A stretch of 34,810 bases of DNA from Gemmatimonadales bacterium (GCA_030697825.1 JAUYOW010000099.1:1-34810); one strand, 5' to 3'. Positions 26,076 to 33,834 are shown, counted from the first letter of the stretch. The notes: generated from the sequence alone by a model not told the origin. Translations and numbers: made by a program.

Positions 26076-27377
26076 CTACCCCATCGCCGCGGCGGCCTGG
26101 TGCCGCCGCGCGGCGAGCCCCTCGAAGAACGCATCGGCGCGGTTCTTCATCTGCGCCTCGGACACGACGCGCCGGTCCATCAGGTCGGACTCGACGAACA
26201 GGCTCGGCACGTCGCGCACCGCCATGAGGGCCCGGCGGGTGTCGGCGAGCCCCGTGGACACCGTGCGGCAGCTCTTGATGGGATGGAAGACGACGCCGTC
26301 CGCCGCGAAATCGTCCACCATCCCGACCAGCGTACGGGTCTGGAAGAACATGTTGTCCATCGCGTCGCGGACGCCGATCAGCACGCCCTCGGCGAGGCTC
26401 TCGAGCGGCCGCGCCAGGTCGTAGACGAAGCCGAGGTTCGCCCCGCCCGAGGCGAACGCGAGGTAGGTGGAGTTGACGAACACGCCGCCCCAGTCCGTGA
26501 ACAGCTCGGTGAACCGGCGGAAAATCGGGTAGCACGGCACCCCCACGAAGATCAGGCGCCACTTCTCGTCGGTCGTGGTGCCGATGCCGTGCGCGGCCTT
26601 GTGCCCCATCTCCTCGACCAGGTCGCGGAAGAACGCCGCGCCCTCCGCGGTGCCCCGGAACCCGTTGGCGACGCCGAGGTAGATCGTGCCGTCGGAGAGC
26701 GCGTTGAAGACGGCGGGGCGGGTCCGGTTCAGCTCCAGCACCCGCCGCCAGCCGTCGCTCATCACGTTGGCGTGCCCCAAGTGCTCGCGCAGCCGGTCGT
26801 TGTCGAAGCGGACGCCCGACACCCGCTCGCACAGCGCGATCAGCTCCCGCAGCTGGGCCTCGACGTACCGCCGGTCGCGCTCGAAGTCGTCGGTGCCGGG
26901 CGGCGACGCCAGCCCGGCTCCCCGCGAGCCGGGCACGTCGAGCGTGAACATCGGCATGCCGTACATCCGCTCCCAGATCTCGCCCCACTTCACGTAGGTG
27001 TTGCACGCGTTGGTGCACACGGCCAGCGCCGGCTTGGGGATGGTCCCCATGGGATGCGCGCCGCCGCGGAGCTGCACGGCGACGTCGGCCTTCACGTAGC
27101 CGCAGATGTCGGTCGAGTAGCCCTGGTTCTCCGCCTCGTTCAGGTACTCGTGCGCCACGCGGCGGACCGCGGTCTGCAGCGAGTTGATCTCCGGGAACAC
27201 GATCGGGAAGTCGAACACCCGCAGCAGCTCGCAGAGGCTCCCCATCACGAACACGTAGGCCGCCCCGCGGCCCTCGGCCGCCGCCCGCCCCAGCCCCTGG
27301 AACCATTCCCGGAACAGCCGGGCGCCGGCCTCGTTGCCGCGCCCGACGATCCCGGTCTCCTGTCGCGTGCCGTCCAT
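26076..27377 (-). CDS. bzdO: Benzoyl-CoA reductase catalytic subunit, BcrB/BzdO type
   Basis: The protein has 433 residues, close to the BcrB/BzdO length. It belongs to the 2-hydroxyacyl-CoA dehydratase D-component family (HGD-D), which binds [4Fe-4S] clusters. Candidate ligands are Cys49 (GSLCELLRVFDFP), Cys92, Cys121/Cys125 (CTNACNTYVKWGEIWER) and Cys370 (IKSCRTVS). With BzdN it forms the module that reduces the aromatic ring of benzoyl-CoA to cyclohexa-1,5-diene-1-carbonyl-CoA. ATG 27377 follows the bzdN stop by 8 nt. The order of the two catalytic and two ATPase genes matches bzdNOPQ and bcrCBAD. Confidence 0.92.
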   Translation of the reverse strand: MDGTRQETGIVGRGNEAGARLFREWFQGLGRAAAEGRGAAYVFVMGSLCELLRVFDFPIVFPEINSLQTAVRRVAHEYLNEAENQGYSTDICGYVKADVAVQLRGGAHPMGTIPKPALAVCTNACNTYVKWGEIWERMYGMPMFTLDVPGSRGAGLASPPGTDDFERDRRYVEAQLRELIALCERVSGVRFDNDRLREHLGHANVMSDGWRRVLELNRTRPAVFNALSDGTIYLGVANGFRGTAEGAAFFRDLVEEMGHKAAHGIGTTTDEKWRLIFVGVPCYPIFRRFTELFTDWGGVFVNSTYLAFASGGANLGFVYDLARPLESLAEGVLIGVRDAMDNMFFQTRTLVGMVDDFAADGVVFHPIKSCRTVSTGLADTRRALMAVRDVPSLFVESDLMDRRVVSEAQMKNRADAFFEGLAARRHQAAAAMG

Positions 27378-27385
27378 GGTCCGCC

Positions 27386-28576
27386 TCAGTCGAAGAGGAG
27401 GTTCTCGACGAACGTCTCCAGCTGGATCTCCAGGCCGTCGAAGCTCGTCATGTTCTCCTCGAATTCGCTCACGAAGTACGGTATGCCGCGCTGGTCCAAC
27501 GCCCGGGTGTACACCACCAGCTCCTCGAGGCCCGGCTCGCACATCTTCGCGGCCATGAGGATGGCCGCCTGCGCGCCGGAGCGCTCGAGGCGCTCGAGCA
27601 ACATCCGATCCTTCGGCTTGCGAAGGTCGTGCTGCACCGGGCTGTGCGCCGACCGCTCGATGTACGACTCGGCCAGCGCGAGGAGCGGGTCGCCGCCGTC
27701 GGGCACGTCCTCCGTCAGCCAGCGCAGGCCGATCAGCAGGTCGTCGTCCACCACGTAGCACGACCGGGCGATGGCGCGGATGAGGTCCAGCGGCGGCTGC
27801 TCGCAGAAGCCGCCCTCGAGGACGACGCGGATCTTGTCCCGGCGCGGCGCGGCGCGGGCCTCGAGCAGGGGCAGCACCGCGCGGAGCAGGTCGTTGTGCT
27901 CCTCGCGCTGGACGAGGCCGGCGATCGCCGTGAGCACGTACGCCTCGTCGGCCGAGACCAGCCACGGCCGGTCGCGCTTGAGCGCGTACAGCGCGCGCAG
28001 CAGCGCGCGGTTCTCGTTGAAGATGCGGATCGAGCGGCGGAGGTCGTCGTCGCCGATCGGCCGGCCGGCGATCCCGGCGATCACGGTCCGCACCCGGTCG
28101 TACTCGTCGCGCAGGTACCGCGTCGCGAACGCCGAGTTGGGGTTCTGCGGCAGATAGAGGATCCGGCACGGGTAGGGGAAGTTCCGGCCCCAGACGCCGG
28201 CCAGGTTGCGCGCCGCGTCGCAGATCGGGTGGGTGACGAACAGGTCGAGCTCGACCCGCCCGCTCAGGGCCAGCTCGAGCGAGGTCTTGAGGATCGAGCA
28301 GAGGTAGGAGCCGAAGTGCGACTCGGCCAGCGTGGTCTCGACCGGCGCGCCGCGGACCTTGAACGGGAGCAACCCGGCCGCGTGCGCGATCTCCTCGGGG
28401 AAATAGACCTGGAAGTGGCCGACCACCTTGCCGCCGGACTCCCGCCAGCGGCGCACCGTGGGGAAGTCGGTGTCGTCGAACAGCTCGCGGCAATGGTAGA
28501 GGACCTCCTCCAGCCCGCAGCCCCGCCACTCCGGGAAGAGCGGTGTCGTCAGGCGCTCCCTGGCCGGTGCGGTCAC
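27386..28576 (-). CDS. bzdN: Benzoyl-CoA reductase catalytic subunit, BcrC/BzdN type
   Basis: A 396-residue member of the HGD-D family. I choose GTG 28576: it overlaps the dch stop as GTGA, like other junctions here, and GGAG lies 6 nt upstream. ATG 28588 (four codons longer) has no ribosome site. Candidate cluster cysteines are Cys93 (SYLCSILKTSLELAL), Cys119 (THPICDAARN) and Cys346 (AAKMCEPGLEEL), the spacing expected of this family. FPEEIAHAAGLLPFKVRG is the conserved N-terminal region. It partners BzdO in ring reduction. Length agrees with BcrC/BzdN (about 380-390 residues). Confidence 0.92.
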   Translation of the reverse strand: MTAPARERLTTPLFPEWRGCGLEEVLYHCRELFDDTDFPTVRRWRESGGKVVGHFQVYFPEEIAHAAGLLPFKVRGAPVETTLAESHFGSYLCSILKTSLELALSGRVELDLFVTHPICDAARNLAGVWGRNFPYPCRILYLPQNPNSAFATRYLRDEYDRVRTVIAGIAGRPIGDDDLRRSIRIFNENRALLRALYALKRDRPWLVSADEAYVLTAIAGLVQREEHNDLLRAVLPLLEARAAPRRDKIRVVLEGGFCEQPPLDLIRAIARSCYVVDDDLLIGLRWLTEDVPDGGDPLLALAESYIERSAHSPVQHDLRKPKDRMLLERLERSGAQAAILMAAKMCEPGLEELVVYTRALDQRGIPYFVSEFEENMTSFDGLEIQLETFVENLLFD

Positions 28577-29340
28577 GCGTGGCTCCATGCCGGCCGCCGC
28601 CGTTCGGTGAAGGCGCGCAGCCCTTCGAGCGCGTCGGCCGTCGCCATGACGCCCTCCAGGTACAGCCGGCCGGCGCGGCGCATGGCGTCCGGCCGGGGCA
28701 GGGTGCGACCGGACCGCAACGCCTCCTTGGCCAGGCGCAGCGCGGCCGCGCTGTGCCGCGCGATGCGCTCGGCGGTGCGCAGGGCCTCCGTTTCGACCTC
28801 CGCGTCCGGCGTGACGCGCCACACCAGGCCGGCCCGCTGAAGGTCGGCGGCGCCGAGGGAATCGCCGGTGAAGACCAGGTGGGCGGCGACCCCGGCGGGG
28901 ACGAGCGCGGGGAGCAGCGCGCAGGCGGCCGGCGGGATCACGCCGAGCGTGATCTCGGGTTGCGCGAAGACCGCGCCTTCGCCGGCGACGATGAGGTCGG
29001 CGGCCTGCACCAGCTCGAACCCGCCGCCCAGGCACCGGCCGCGAACGGCGGCGATCACCGGCAGCGGGAACGCGTCGAGCGCCGCCACCGTGTCGAGGAA
29101 CTCGGGGATGAGCTCGGCGTGGTGCGGCGGCAGGTGCTCGCCCACGTCGGCACCCGCGGAGAAGTGCTTGCCCGCGGCGGTCAGCAGGAGCGCTCTCAGC
29201 GAGCGGTCGGCCGCGAGGCGGCGGAGCTCCTCGCGGAGGCACGCGAGCACGTCGCGGGTGAGGATGTTGACCGGCGGATGGTCGAGCACCAGGCGCGCGA
29301 CGCCGTCCGCCACGCTCGCGGTGACGCCGACGCCGCTCAC
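28573..29340 (-). CDS. dch: Crotonase-family hydratase, probable cyclohexa-1,5-diene-1-carbonyl-CoA hydratase
   Basis: A 255-residue enoyl-CoA hydratase/isomerase, matching the size of Dch. GTG 29340 overlaps the SDR stop as GTGA; the upstream in-frame extension is antisense shadow. The oxyanion-hole segments are KHFSAGADVGEHLP (61-70) and RGRCLGGGFELVQAADL (100-116). Dch adds water to the conjugated diene made by benzoyl-CoA reductase, giving 6-hydroxycyclohex-1-ene-1-carbonyl-CoA. The EH motif after the first oxyanion segment and the direct linkage to bzdN support Dch over a beta-oxidation hydratase, but the family is broad. Confidence 0.85.
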   Translation of the reverse strand: MSGVGVTASVADGVARLVLDHPPVNILTRDVLACLREELRRLAADRSLRALLLTAAGKHFSAGADVGEHLPPHHAELIPEFLDTVAALDAFPLPVIAAVRGRCLGGGFELVQAADLIVAGEGAVFAQPEITLGVIPPAACALLPALVPAGVAAHLVFTGDSLGAADLQRAGLVWRVTPDAEVETEALRTAERIARHSAAALRLAKEALRSGRTLPRPDAMRRAGRLYLEGVMATADALEGLRAFTERRRPAWSHA

Positions 29341-30053
29341 GGGCCGTCCACCCCGAGCAGCTGCCCGCCGTCGATCGGCAGCACGGCGCCGGTGATGAAG
29401 CCCGCGTCGTCGCCGCACAGGAACCGGACGGCCGCCGCGATCTCCTCCGGCCGCCCGGGCCGTCGCATCGGCGTGCGCGCGATCGCGCGGGCGCGCCACT
29501 CGTCCGGGAGGGTGCGCGTCATCGCGGTGTCCACGAAGCCGGGGGCGACGACGTTGACGGTCACGCCGTCGCTGGAGAGCTCGCGCGCCAGCGTGCGCGC
29601 CAGCCCGACGAGGCCGGCCTTGGACGCGGCGTAGTTGGCCTGGCCGAACCGTCCCCGCAGGCCGTTGACCGAGCCGATGAAGACCAGCCTACCGGAACCG
29701 GAGCTGCGCAGCGCGGCGGAGGCGGCGCGGGCGGTGACGAACCCGCCCGTCAGGTTCACGGCGATCACCTCGGCCCAGTCGTCATCCGACATCTTCCAGC
29801 TCACATGGTCCCGCACGATGCCCGCGGCGCAGACGACCCAGTCGATCCCCTGCCGCTCGCCCACGACCTGTTGCACCGCGCGGCCGATGCTCGCGGCGTC
29901 CCGGACGTCCGCCTCGACGGCGAGGCTGGCGTCGCCGGGGCCGTCCGGAAAGGCGAGGTCGAGCGCGGCGACCCACGCGTCCGGCGCCAGCGCGCTCACC
30001 ACCGCGCGGCCGATGCCGCGCCCTCCGCCGGTTACGAGAGCGGTGCGCCGCAT
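29337..30053 (-). CDS. Short-chain dehydrogenase/reductase (FabG-like) in the benzoyl-CoA operon
   Basis: The product has 238 residues and is a classical SDR: TGGGRGIG (8-15), Asn100, Ser128, Tyr141 and Lys145 form the cofactor and catalytic set. Asp32 at the end of the second strand favours NAD(H) over NADP(H). ATG 30053 is fixed because the TGGG motif begins seven residues later; it overlaps the end of oah by 22 nt. SDRs are not among the four core steps, as the zinc dehydrogenase can fill the Had role. It may oxidise 3-hydroxypimelyl-CoA after ring opening, or be an alternative Had. Confidence 0.85.
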   Translation of the reverse strand: MRRTALVTGGGRGIGRAVVSALAPDAWVAALDLAFPDGPGDASLAVEADVRDAASIGRAVQQVVGERQGIDWVVCAAGIVRDHVSWKMSDDDWAEVIAVNLTGGFVTARAASAALRSSGSGRLVFIGSVNGLRGRFGQANYAASKAGLVGLARTLARELSSDGVTVNVVAPGFVDTAMTRTLPDEWRARAIARTPMRRPGRPEEIAAAVRFLCGDDAGFITGAVLPIDGGQLLGVDGP

Positions 30054-31084
30054 GCGCCACAGAACCGGTGGGACGCCGGCAGACTGGTCGCGCCGCACGC
30101 GGCGCACGCCGTGACGGGGGCACCCCACGGCGCCTCCGATGACCCGCCCTCCGCCGCGCGCTGGCGCAGCAGCGCGTACCGCGCGGGCCGCTTCTCCACG
30201 AACGCTTGCATTCCTTCGACCGGCTCCCAGCAGGCGTAGTGCAGCGACAGCCAGTCCTGCGCGTGCCGCACCGTGGCGCTCCAGGCGAGGTCCTTCCAGA
30301 AGTTGGTCTGCTGCTTGGTGTAGCGGGTGCACTCCGGGAACGACGCCAGAAGCTTCCCCGCCAGCTCGTCCACGAACCCGTCGAGCCGCGAGAGGTCGAT
30401 GGAGTAGCCGTCCTCGCGGCGTTGCGCCTTCTCGATCTGCTCGGCGGTCGCGGCATCGATCCACTCCTCCCCGCGCCGGACCGACGGCACGACCCAGTTC
30501 ACCAGGCCCCACTCCGCCGCCTTGGGGGCGGGGATGGGCTCGTTGAGGAACAGGATCTCTCGCGCCCGTTTGTCGCCGACCACCAGCGGCAGCCACTGCG
30601 TCGCGCCACCGCACGCGACCGAGCCGACGTGCGTCCCGACCTGTTTGATGTAAGCGTGCTGAGCCATCACCGAGAGGTCGCAGGCGAGCTGGCTCTCGTT
30701 CCCGCCGCCCACCGCCATGCCGTTGATACGCGCCACGACCGGCTTGCCGGTATTGAGGATGCTCTCGATGTAGGCCCGGAACAGCGCCATGTACTTCCAG
30801 TAGTCGCGCGGCGCCCCCACGTAGCTCGCGGCGTACTCCTTCACGTCGCCGCCAGTGCAGAAGGCGCGGTCGCCGGCGCCGGTGAAGACGATGACGCCGA
30901 CGGCGTCGTCGAAGGCGGCGTCGCGGAAGGCGGCCGCCAGCTCCCCCAGCGCCGAGGTCGAGTAGGCGTTGTAGTGCCGCGGGCGGTTGATGGTGATGCG
31001 CGCCACGCCGTCATGCTTCTCGTACAGCGTCTCGCGGAAGGCGAAGGCGTCGGCGGGCCGGGAGGGGAAGGCGCGTGCGGTCAT
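30032..31084 (-). CDS. oah: 6-oxocyclohex-1-ene-1-carbonyl-CoA hydrolase with a C-terminal zinc ribbon
   Basis: A 350-residue crotonase-fold protein. The core (about 1-310) reads like Oah/BzdY: ITINRPRHYNAYSTSALGEL, CTGGDVKEY, NGMAVGGGNESQLACDLSVM, QVGTHVGSVACGGATQWLP and KQQTNFWKDLAW near the end. Oah hydrates and opens the ring of 6-oxocyclohex-1-ene-1-carbonyl-CoA to 3-hydroxypimelyl-CoA. Residues 327-345 add a zinc ribbon, C-x2-C-x11-C-x2-C, joined by a short linker; I do not recall this in the characterised enzymes. It is the first enzyme gene after tetR (3-nt gap). ATG 31084 gives the expected N-terminus. Confidence 0.92.
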   Translation of the reverse strand: MTARAFPSRPADAFAFRETLYEKHDGVARITINRPRHYNAYSTSALGELAAAFRDAAFDDAVGVIVFTGAGDRAFCTGGDVKEYAASYVGAPRDYWKYMALFRAYIESILNTGKPVVARINGMAVGGGNESQLACDLSVMAQHAYIKQVGTHVGSVACGGATQWLPLVVGDKRAREILFLNEPIPAPKAAEWGLVNWVVPSVRRGEEWIDAATAEQIEKAQRREDGYSIDLSRLDGFVDELAGKLLASFPECTRYTKQQTNFWKDLAWSATVRHAQDWLSLHYACWEPVEGMQAFVEKRPARYALLRQRAAEGGSSEAPWGAPVTACAACGATSLPASHRFCGACGAPLS

Positions 31085-31087
31085 GGG

Positions 31088-31705
31088 TCAGTCACCGGTG
31101 AGGCCGGCCACCAGGTGGTCGGCGAATTGGGTGCCCAGCTCAGGGGCCTGGATGTCGCCCTCCGGACGGTACCAGCGCGCGATCCAGTTGATGGCGCCCA
31201 GTATCGCGAAGGTCGCGATCTTCGGGTCCGCCGCCCGGAACTCCCCGCCGCGCATCCCTTCCTCGACGATCGAGCGCACCCCGCGCTCGTACCGGTCGCG
31301 GGCGGCCACGACCTCGGCGTGGTGGGGCGTGGAGAGCTCCGTCACCTCGATGGCGAGCGGCGAGCCCTCGAGCGTGTCCGTCATCACCCGGACGTGCTCG
31401 CGCACGATGTGCCGGAGGCGGTCCCGGGCCCCGTCGAACTCGGCCCGCGCCTCGCGCAGGATGCGCTTCAGCTCCGCCAGCGCCTCGAGGTGGCAGGCGT
31501 AGAGGATCGCTTCCTTGTCCGGGAAGTAGTGGTAGAGGGCGGTGCGGCGAACCCCCAGCTCCTCGGCGATGTCGTCGAGGGTGGTGGCGTGGTAGCCCTT
31601 GCGCCGGAAGGCGCGGAGCGCCGAGTGCAGGATGTGGGTGCGCCGCCGCTCGCGTTTCTTGAGGATGTGCGGGGACGCGGTGGGGCGGGCGCGCAGCTGG
31701 GGCAT
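31088..31705 (-). CDS. TetR/AcrR-family transcriptional regulator of the operon
   Basis: The product has 205 residues. Residues 19-68 are a TetR DNA-binding domain (RTHILHSALRAFRRKGYHAT, LDDIAEELGVRRTALYHYFPDKEAIL). The rest is a helical ligand-binding domain, of the kind that in related regulators binds acyl-CoAs. ATG 31705 has GGAG about 8 nt upstream. It is the promoter-proximal gene, 3 nt before oah, so it must be co-transcribed with the pathway and is probably autoregulatory. A benzoyl-CoA or later CoA-ester inducer is an inference. Known anaerobic benzoate systems use BzdR (Azoarcus) or BadR/AadR (Rhodopseudomonas), which belong to other families. Confidence 0.92.
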   Translation of the reverse strand: MPQLRARPTASPHILKKRERRRTHILHSALRAFRRKGYHATTLDDIAEELGVRRTALYHYFPDKEAILYACHLEALAELKRILREARAEFDGARDRLRHIVREHVRVMTDTLEGSPLAIEVTELSTPHHAEVVAARDRYERGVRSIVEEGMRGGEFRAADPKIATFAILGAINWIARWYRPEGDIQAPELGTQFADHLVAGLTGD

Positions 31706-31740
31706 GCCGAACTCCGAGTGGCGCGGTCGGAATTGAACTC

Positions 31741-31759
31741 TCAGTAAATATTCTACTCA
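31741..31759. promoter_or_regulatory. Candidate TetR operator, 19-bp imperfect palindrome over the -10 box
   Basis: Read on the minus strand the site is TGAGTA, 7 bp, TACTGA; six of nine positions pair around the centre. An ACTGAG hexamer is also directly repeated (31756-31761 and 31740-31745), flanking the -10 box. A 19-bp palindrome with short arms is normal for TetR-family operators. Its overlap with the -10 box of the tetR promoter would allow simple repression. Confidence 0.5.
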
Positions 31760-31777
31760 GTCGTCAAGTTTTGTCAA
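31750..31777 (-). promoter_or_regulatory. Sigma-70-type promoter of the tetR-oah-bzd operon
   Basis: On the minus strand, TTGACA (31772-31777, perfect -35) is followed after 16 bp by TAGAAT (31750-31755, one mismatch to TATAAT). The -10 box lies about 45 bp before the tetR ATG. It stands out in this GC-rich window as a short AT-rich patch. No other convincing promoter is seen down to the end of the operon at 22718, because genes overlap throughout. Confidence 0.65.
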
Positions 31778-31838
31778 TGCCGCGGCTGCGCCACGGGGGC
31801 CTTGGCCACACCCGATGACCCGCGGTACCATTGGAGCC

Positions 31839-33104
31839 ATGATCCATCCTGACTCCGGGCGCCCCGCGCTTCTCATCGCGGCGGCAGCCCTGTCGTGCGC
31901 CTTCGCCGACCGCGCTACCGATCCGCCGCTGACCTCGCTTCGCGAGATCCCATCGCCGGCAATGCCCGGCAGCGCTGAGGCCAATCTGGCGGTAGGCCCA
32001 TCCGGCCGGGTGTACCTGAGCTGGATCGACGTGCTTCCGGACAGCAGCCACGCCCTGCGGTTCTCCGTGCTTGGCGGTTCCAGTTGGAGCACGCCGCGTA
32101 CCATCGCGAGCGGCAGGGGCTGGTTCGTCAACTGGGCGGACTTCCCGTCGCTCCTCGCGCTCGATGACCGCACCCTGGCCGCCCACTGGCTGGTAAAGCG
32201 CGGGCGCGGGTGGGAGGACTACGACGTCCATATCGCGCGATCGCGTGACGGAGGTGCGACCTGGGGTGCGCCCGTCATCCCGCACCGTGACGGAACCGAG
32301 AGCGAGCACGGTTTCGTCTCGATGTGGGCCGGTTCGCGCGGCACGGTCGGGGTGATCTGGCTGGACGGCCGGAAGTACGCGGCCGCCGCGGCCGCGCGCG
32401 CCCGCGGCGACAGCACGCTGGTCCGCGAGATGACGCTACGGGCCGCGACGATCGGCGCGGACGGCGCGCTCTCCGGCGACGTAGAGCTGGATGGCCGCGC
32501 CTGCGACTGCTGCCAGACCGCCGCGGCTGTGACCGCCGACGGCCCGGTGGTGGTGTACCGCGACCGCTCCCAACATGAGATCCGCGACATCTATGTGGTG
32601 CGGCTGGTGAACGGCTCCTGGACCGCGCCGCAGCCGGTTGCGGAGGACGGCTGGGAGATCAATGCGTGCCCGGTGAACGGCCCTGCCGTCGCGGCCGCGG
32701 GTCGGCGGGCCGCGGTGGCGTGGTTCACCGCCGCTCGGCAGACCAAGCGCGTCAGGCTGGCCTTTTCGACCGACGCCGGCGCGACCTTCGGCAGTCCGAT
32801 AGAAGTTGACGATGGCCGGCCGGTGGGTCGCGTGGGCATCGTGATGCTCGACGACGGTGCGGCGATCGTGAGCTGGCTCGAGGAAGTCGGGCGGGGCGCG
32901 GAGGTGCGGGTGCGCCGGATCGAGCCCGACGGCTCGCGCGGCCCCAGCATGACGGTCGCCTCCACGAGCGCGGCCCGGCCGAGCGGCTTCCCGCGCATGG
33001 CGCGCGCGGGCGATCGGGTGGTGTTCGCGTGGCGAGACCCGGAAGGTCGTGGCGTGGCGCAGGTCCACACCGCCACCGCGCGGCTGCCCGGCCCGAGCCG
33101 GTAG
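31839..33104 (+). CDS. Exo-sialidase-like (Asp-box beta-propeller) secreted protein
   Basis: The product is 421 residues from ATG 31839; an ATG at 31815 would add eight residues. A signal peptide (LLIAAAALSC) ends in a possible but weak lipobox. The remainder is a BNR/Asp-box propeller: SRDGGATWGAP and STDAGATFGSP are Asp boxes, with further blades in between. A GRACDCCQT segment with adjacent cysteines occurs in the middle; I associate such a motif with this secreted subgroup, whose function is unknown. The arginine triad of true sialidases is not evident, so enzyme activity should not be assumed. It is divergent from tetR with a 133-bp gap. Confidence 0.75.
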   Translation: MIHPDSGRPALLIAAAALSCAFADRATDPPLTSLREIPSPAMPGSAEANLAVGPSGRVYLSWIDVLPDSSHALRFSVLGGSSWSTPRTIASGRGWFVNWADFPSLLALDDRTLAAHWLVKRGRGWEDYDVHIARSRDGGATWGAPVIPHRDGTESEHGFVSMWAGSRGTVGVIWLDGRKYAAAAAARARGDSTLVREMTLRAATIGADGALSGDVELDGRACDCCQTAAAVTADGPVVVYRDRSQHEIRDIYVVRLVNGSWTAPQPVAEDGWEINACPVNGPAVAAAGRRAAVAWFTAARQTKRVRLAFSTDAGATFGSPIEVDDGRPVGRVGIVMLDDGAAIVSWLEEVGRGAEVRVRRIEPDGSRGPSMTVASTSAARPSGFPRMARAGDRVVFAWRDPEGRGVAQVHTATARLPGPSR

Positions 33105-33114
33105 GACTTCGCCG

Positions 33115-33834
33115 ATGGCCGATCCGGATCCCAAGGCCCTCGCGAAGGGCGTGGCGGCGCGTGAGCACCATGTCGCGATCACGAAGACAGCGCGCTACGC
33201 CACGCTCGGGTCCCCTGGTCCCCGCACCACGCAGGTGTGGTTCGTCCTCCACGGTTTCGGGCAGCTCGCCCGCTACTTCATCCGCAACTTCGCTCCGCTC
33301 GACGACGGCCGCAGGCTCATAGTCGCGCCCGAGGCGCTCTCGCGCTTCTACGTCGGCGAGGTGAACGGCTCCACGAGCGCCCAGGCCCGGGTGGGCGCGA
33401 CGTGGATGACGCGAGAAGACCGGCTCGTCGAGATCGAAGACTACGTGCGGTACCTGGATGTTCTCCATGCGCAGGTGTTGGGGACGGTGGAAGCCGGGGC
33501 GGTTGAAATTTCGAGTGTCCAGGTCGTCGTGATGGGCTTCTCTCAAGGGGTGGCGACCGCGGCGCGGTGGGCGCACCGTGGGAGCGCGAGGCTCGACCGG
33601 CTGGTCCTTTGGGCCGGGACGCTCCCGCCCGAGATCGAGAGCGACGCCGACTTCGCGCCGTTCCGCGCGCTCGATCTCGCCATCGTCCTTGGCGGCCGCG
33701 ACCCCTTCGCCGAGCCGGCGCACCTGGAGGAGTTGGAAGGGCGGCTCCGCGCGCACGACGTGCGGTATCGGCTGATACGGTTCGACGGCGGCCACGAGCT
33801 GAACGCGGACGTGCTGAAGGAGCTGGCGGGCTGA
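33115..33834 (+). CDS. Alpha/beta hydrolase, phospholipase/carboxylesterase family
   Basis: A 239-residue cytoplasmic protein from ATG 33115, 10 nt after the sialidase-like gene. The fold is Abhydrolase_2: oxyanion loop VLHGFGQ, nucleophile elbow VMGFSQGVATA with the catalytic Ser, Asp in LGGRDPF, and His in DGGHELN near the C-terminus. The family hydrolyses esters of small alcohols, acyl thioesters or lysophospholipids. There is no signal peptide. Co-transcription with the upstream gene is likely from the spacing; a shared function is not evident. Confidence 0.87.
   Translation: MADPDPKALAKGVAAREHHVAITKTARYATLGSPGPRTTQVWFVLHGFGQLARYFIRNFAPLDDGRRLIVAPEALSRFYVGEVNGSTSAQARVGATWMTREDRLVEIEDYVRYLDVLHAQVLGTVEAGAVEISSVQVVVMGFSQGVATAARWAHRGSARLDRLVLWAGTLPPEIESDADFAPFRALDLAIVLGGRDPFAEPAHLEELEGRLRAHDVRYRLIRFDGGHELNADVLKELAG

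Noticed and set aside
25263-27758. An 831-codon plus-strand frame opposite bzdP and bzdO
   Set aside because: Its composition (Arg/His/Gln/Val-rich, no domain) is that of antisense to high-GC genes, while the minus strand has clear catalytic motifs.
24421-28529. Very long minus-strand frames (over 800 codons) covering several reductase genes
   Set aside because: They are bzdQ or bzdO with upstream extensions that are frame shadows of the preceding genes. True starts are set by GTGA overlap (bzdQ) and by family length (bzdO).
31839-33104. A functional neuraminidase
   Set aside because: Asp boxes are present, but the arginine triad and the nucleophilic Tyr/Glu of sialidases could not be placed, so only the fold is claimed.
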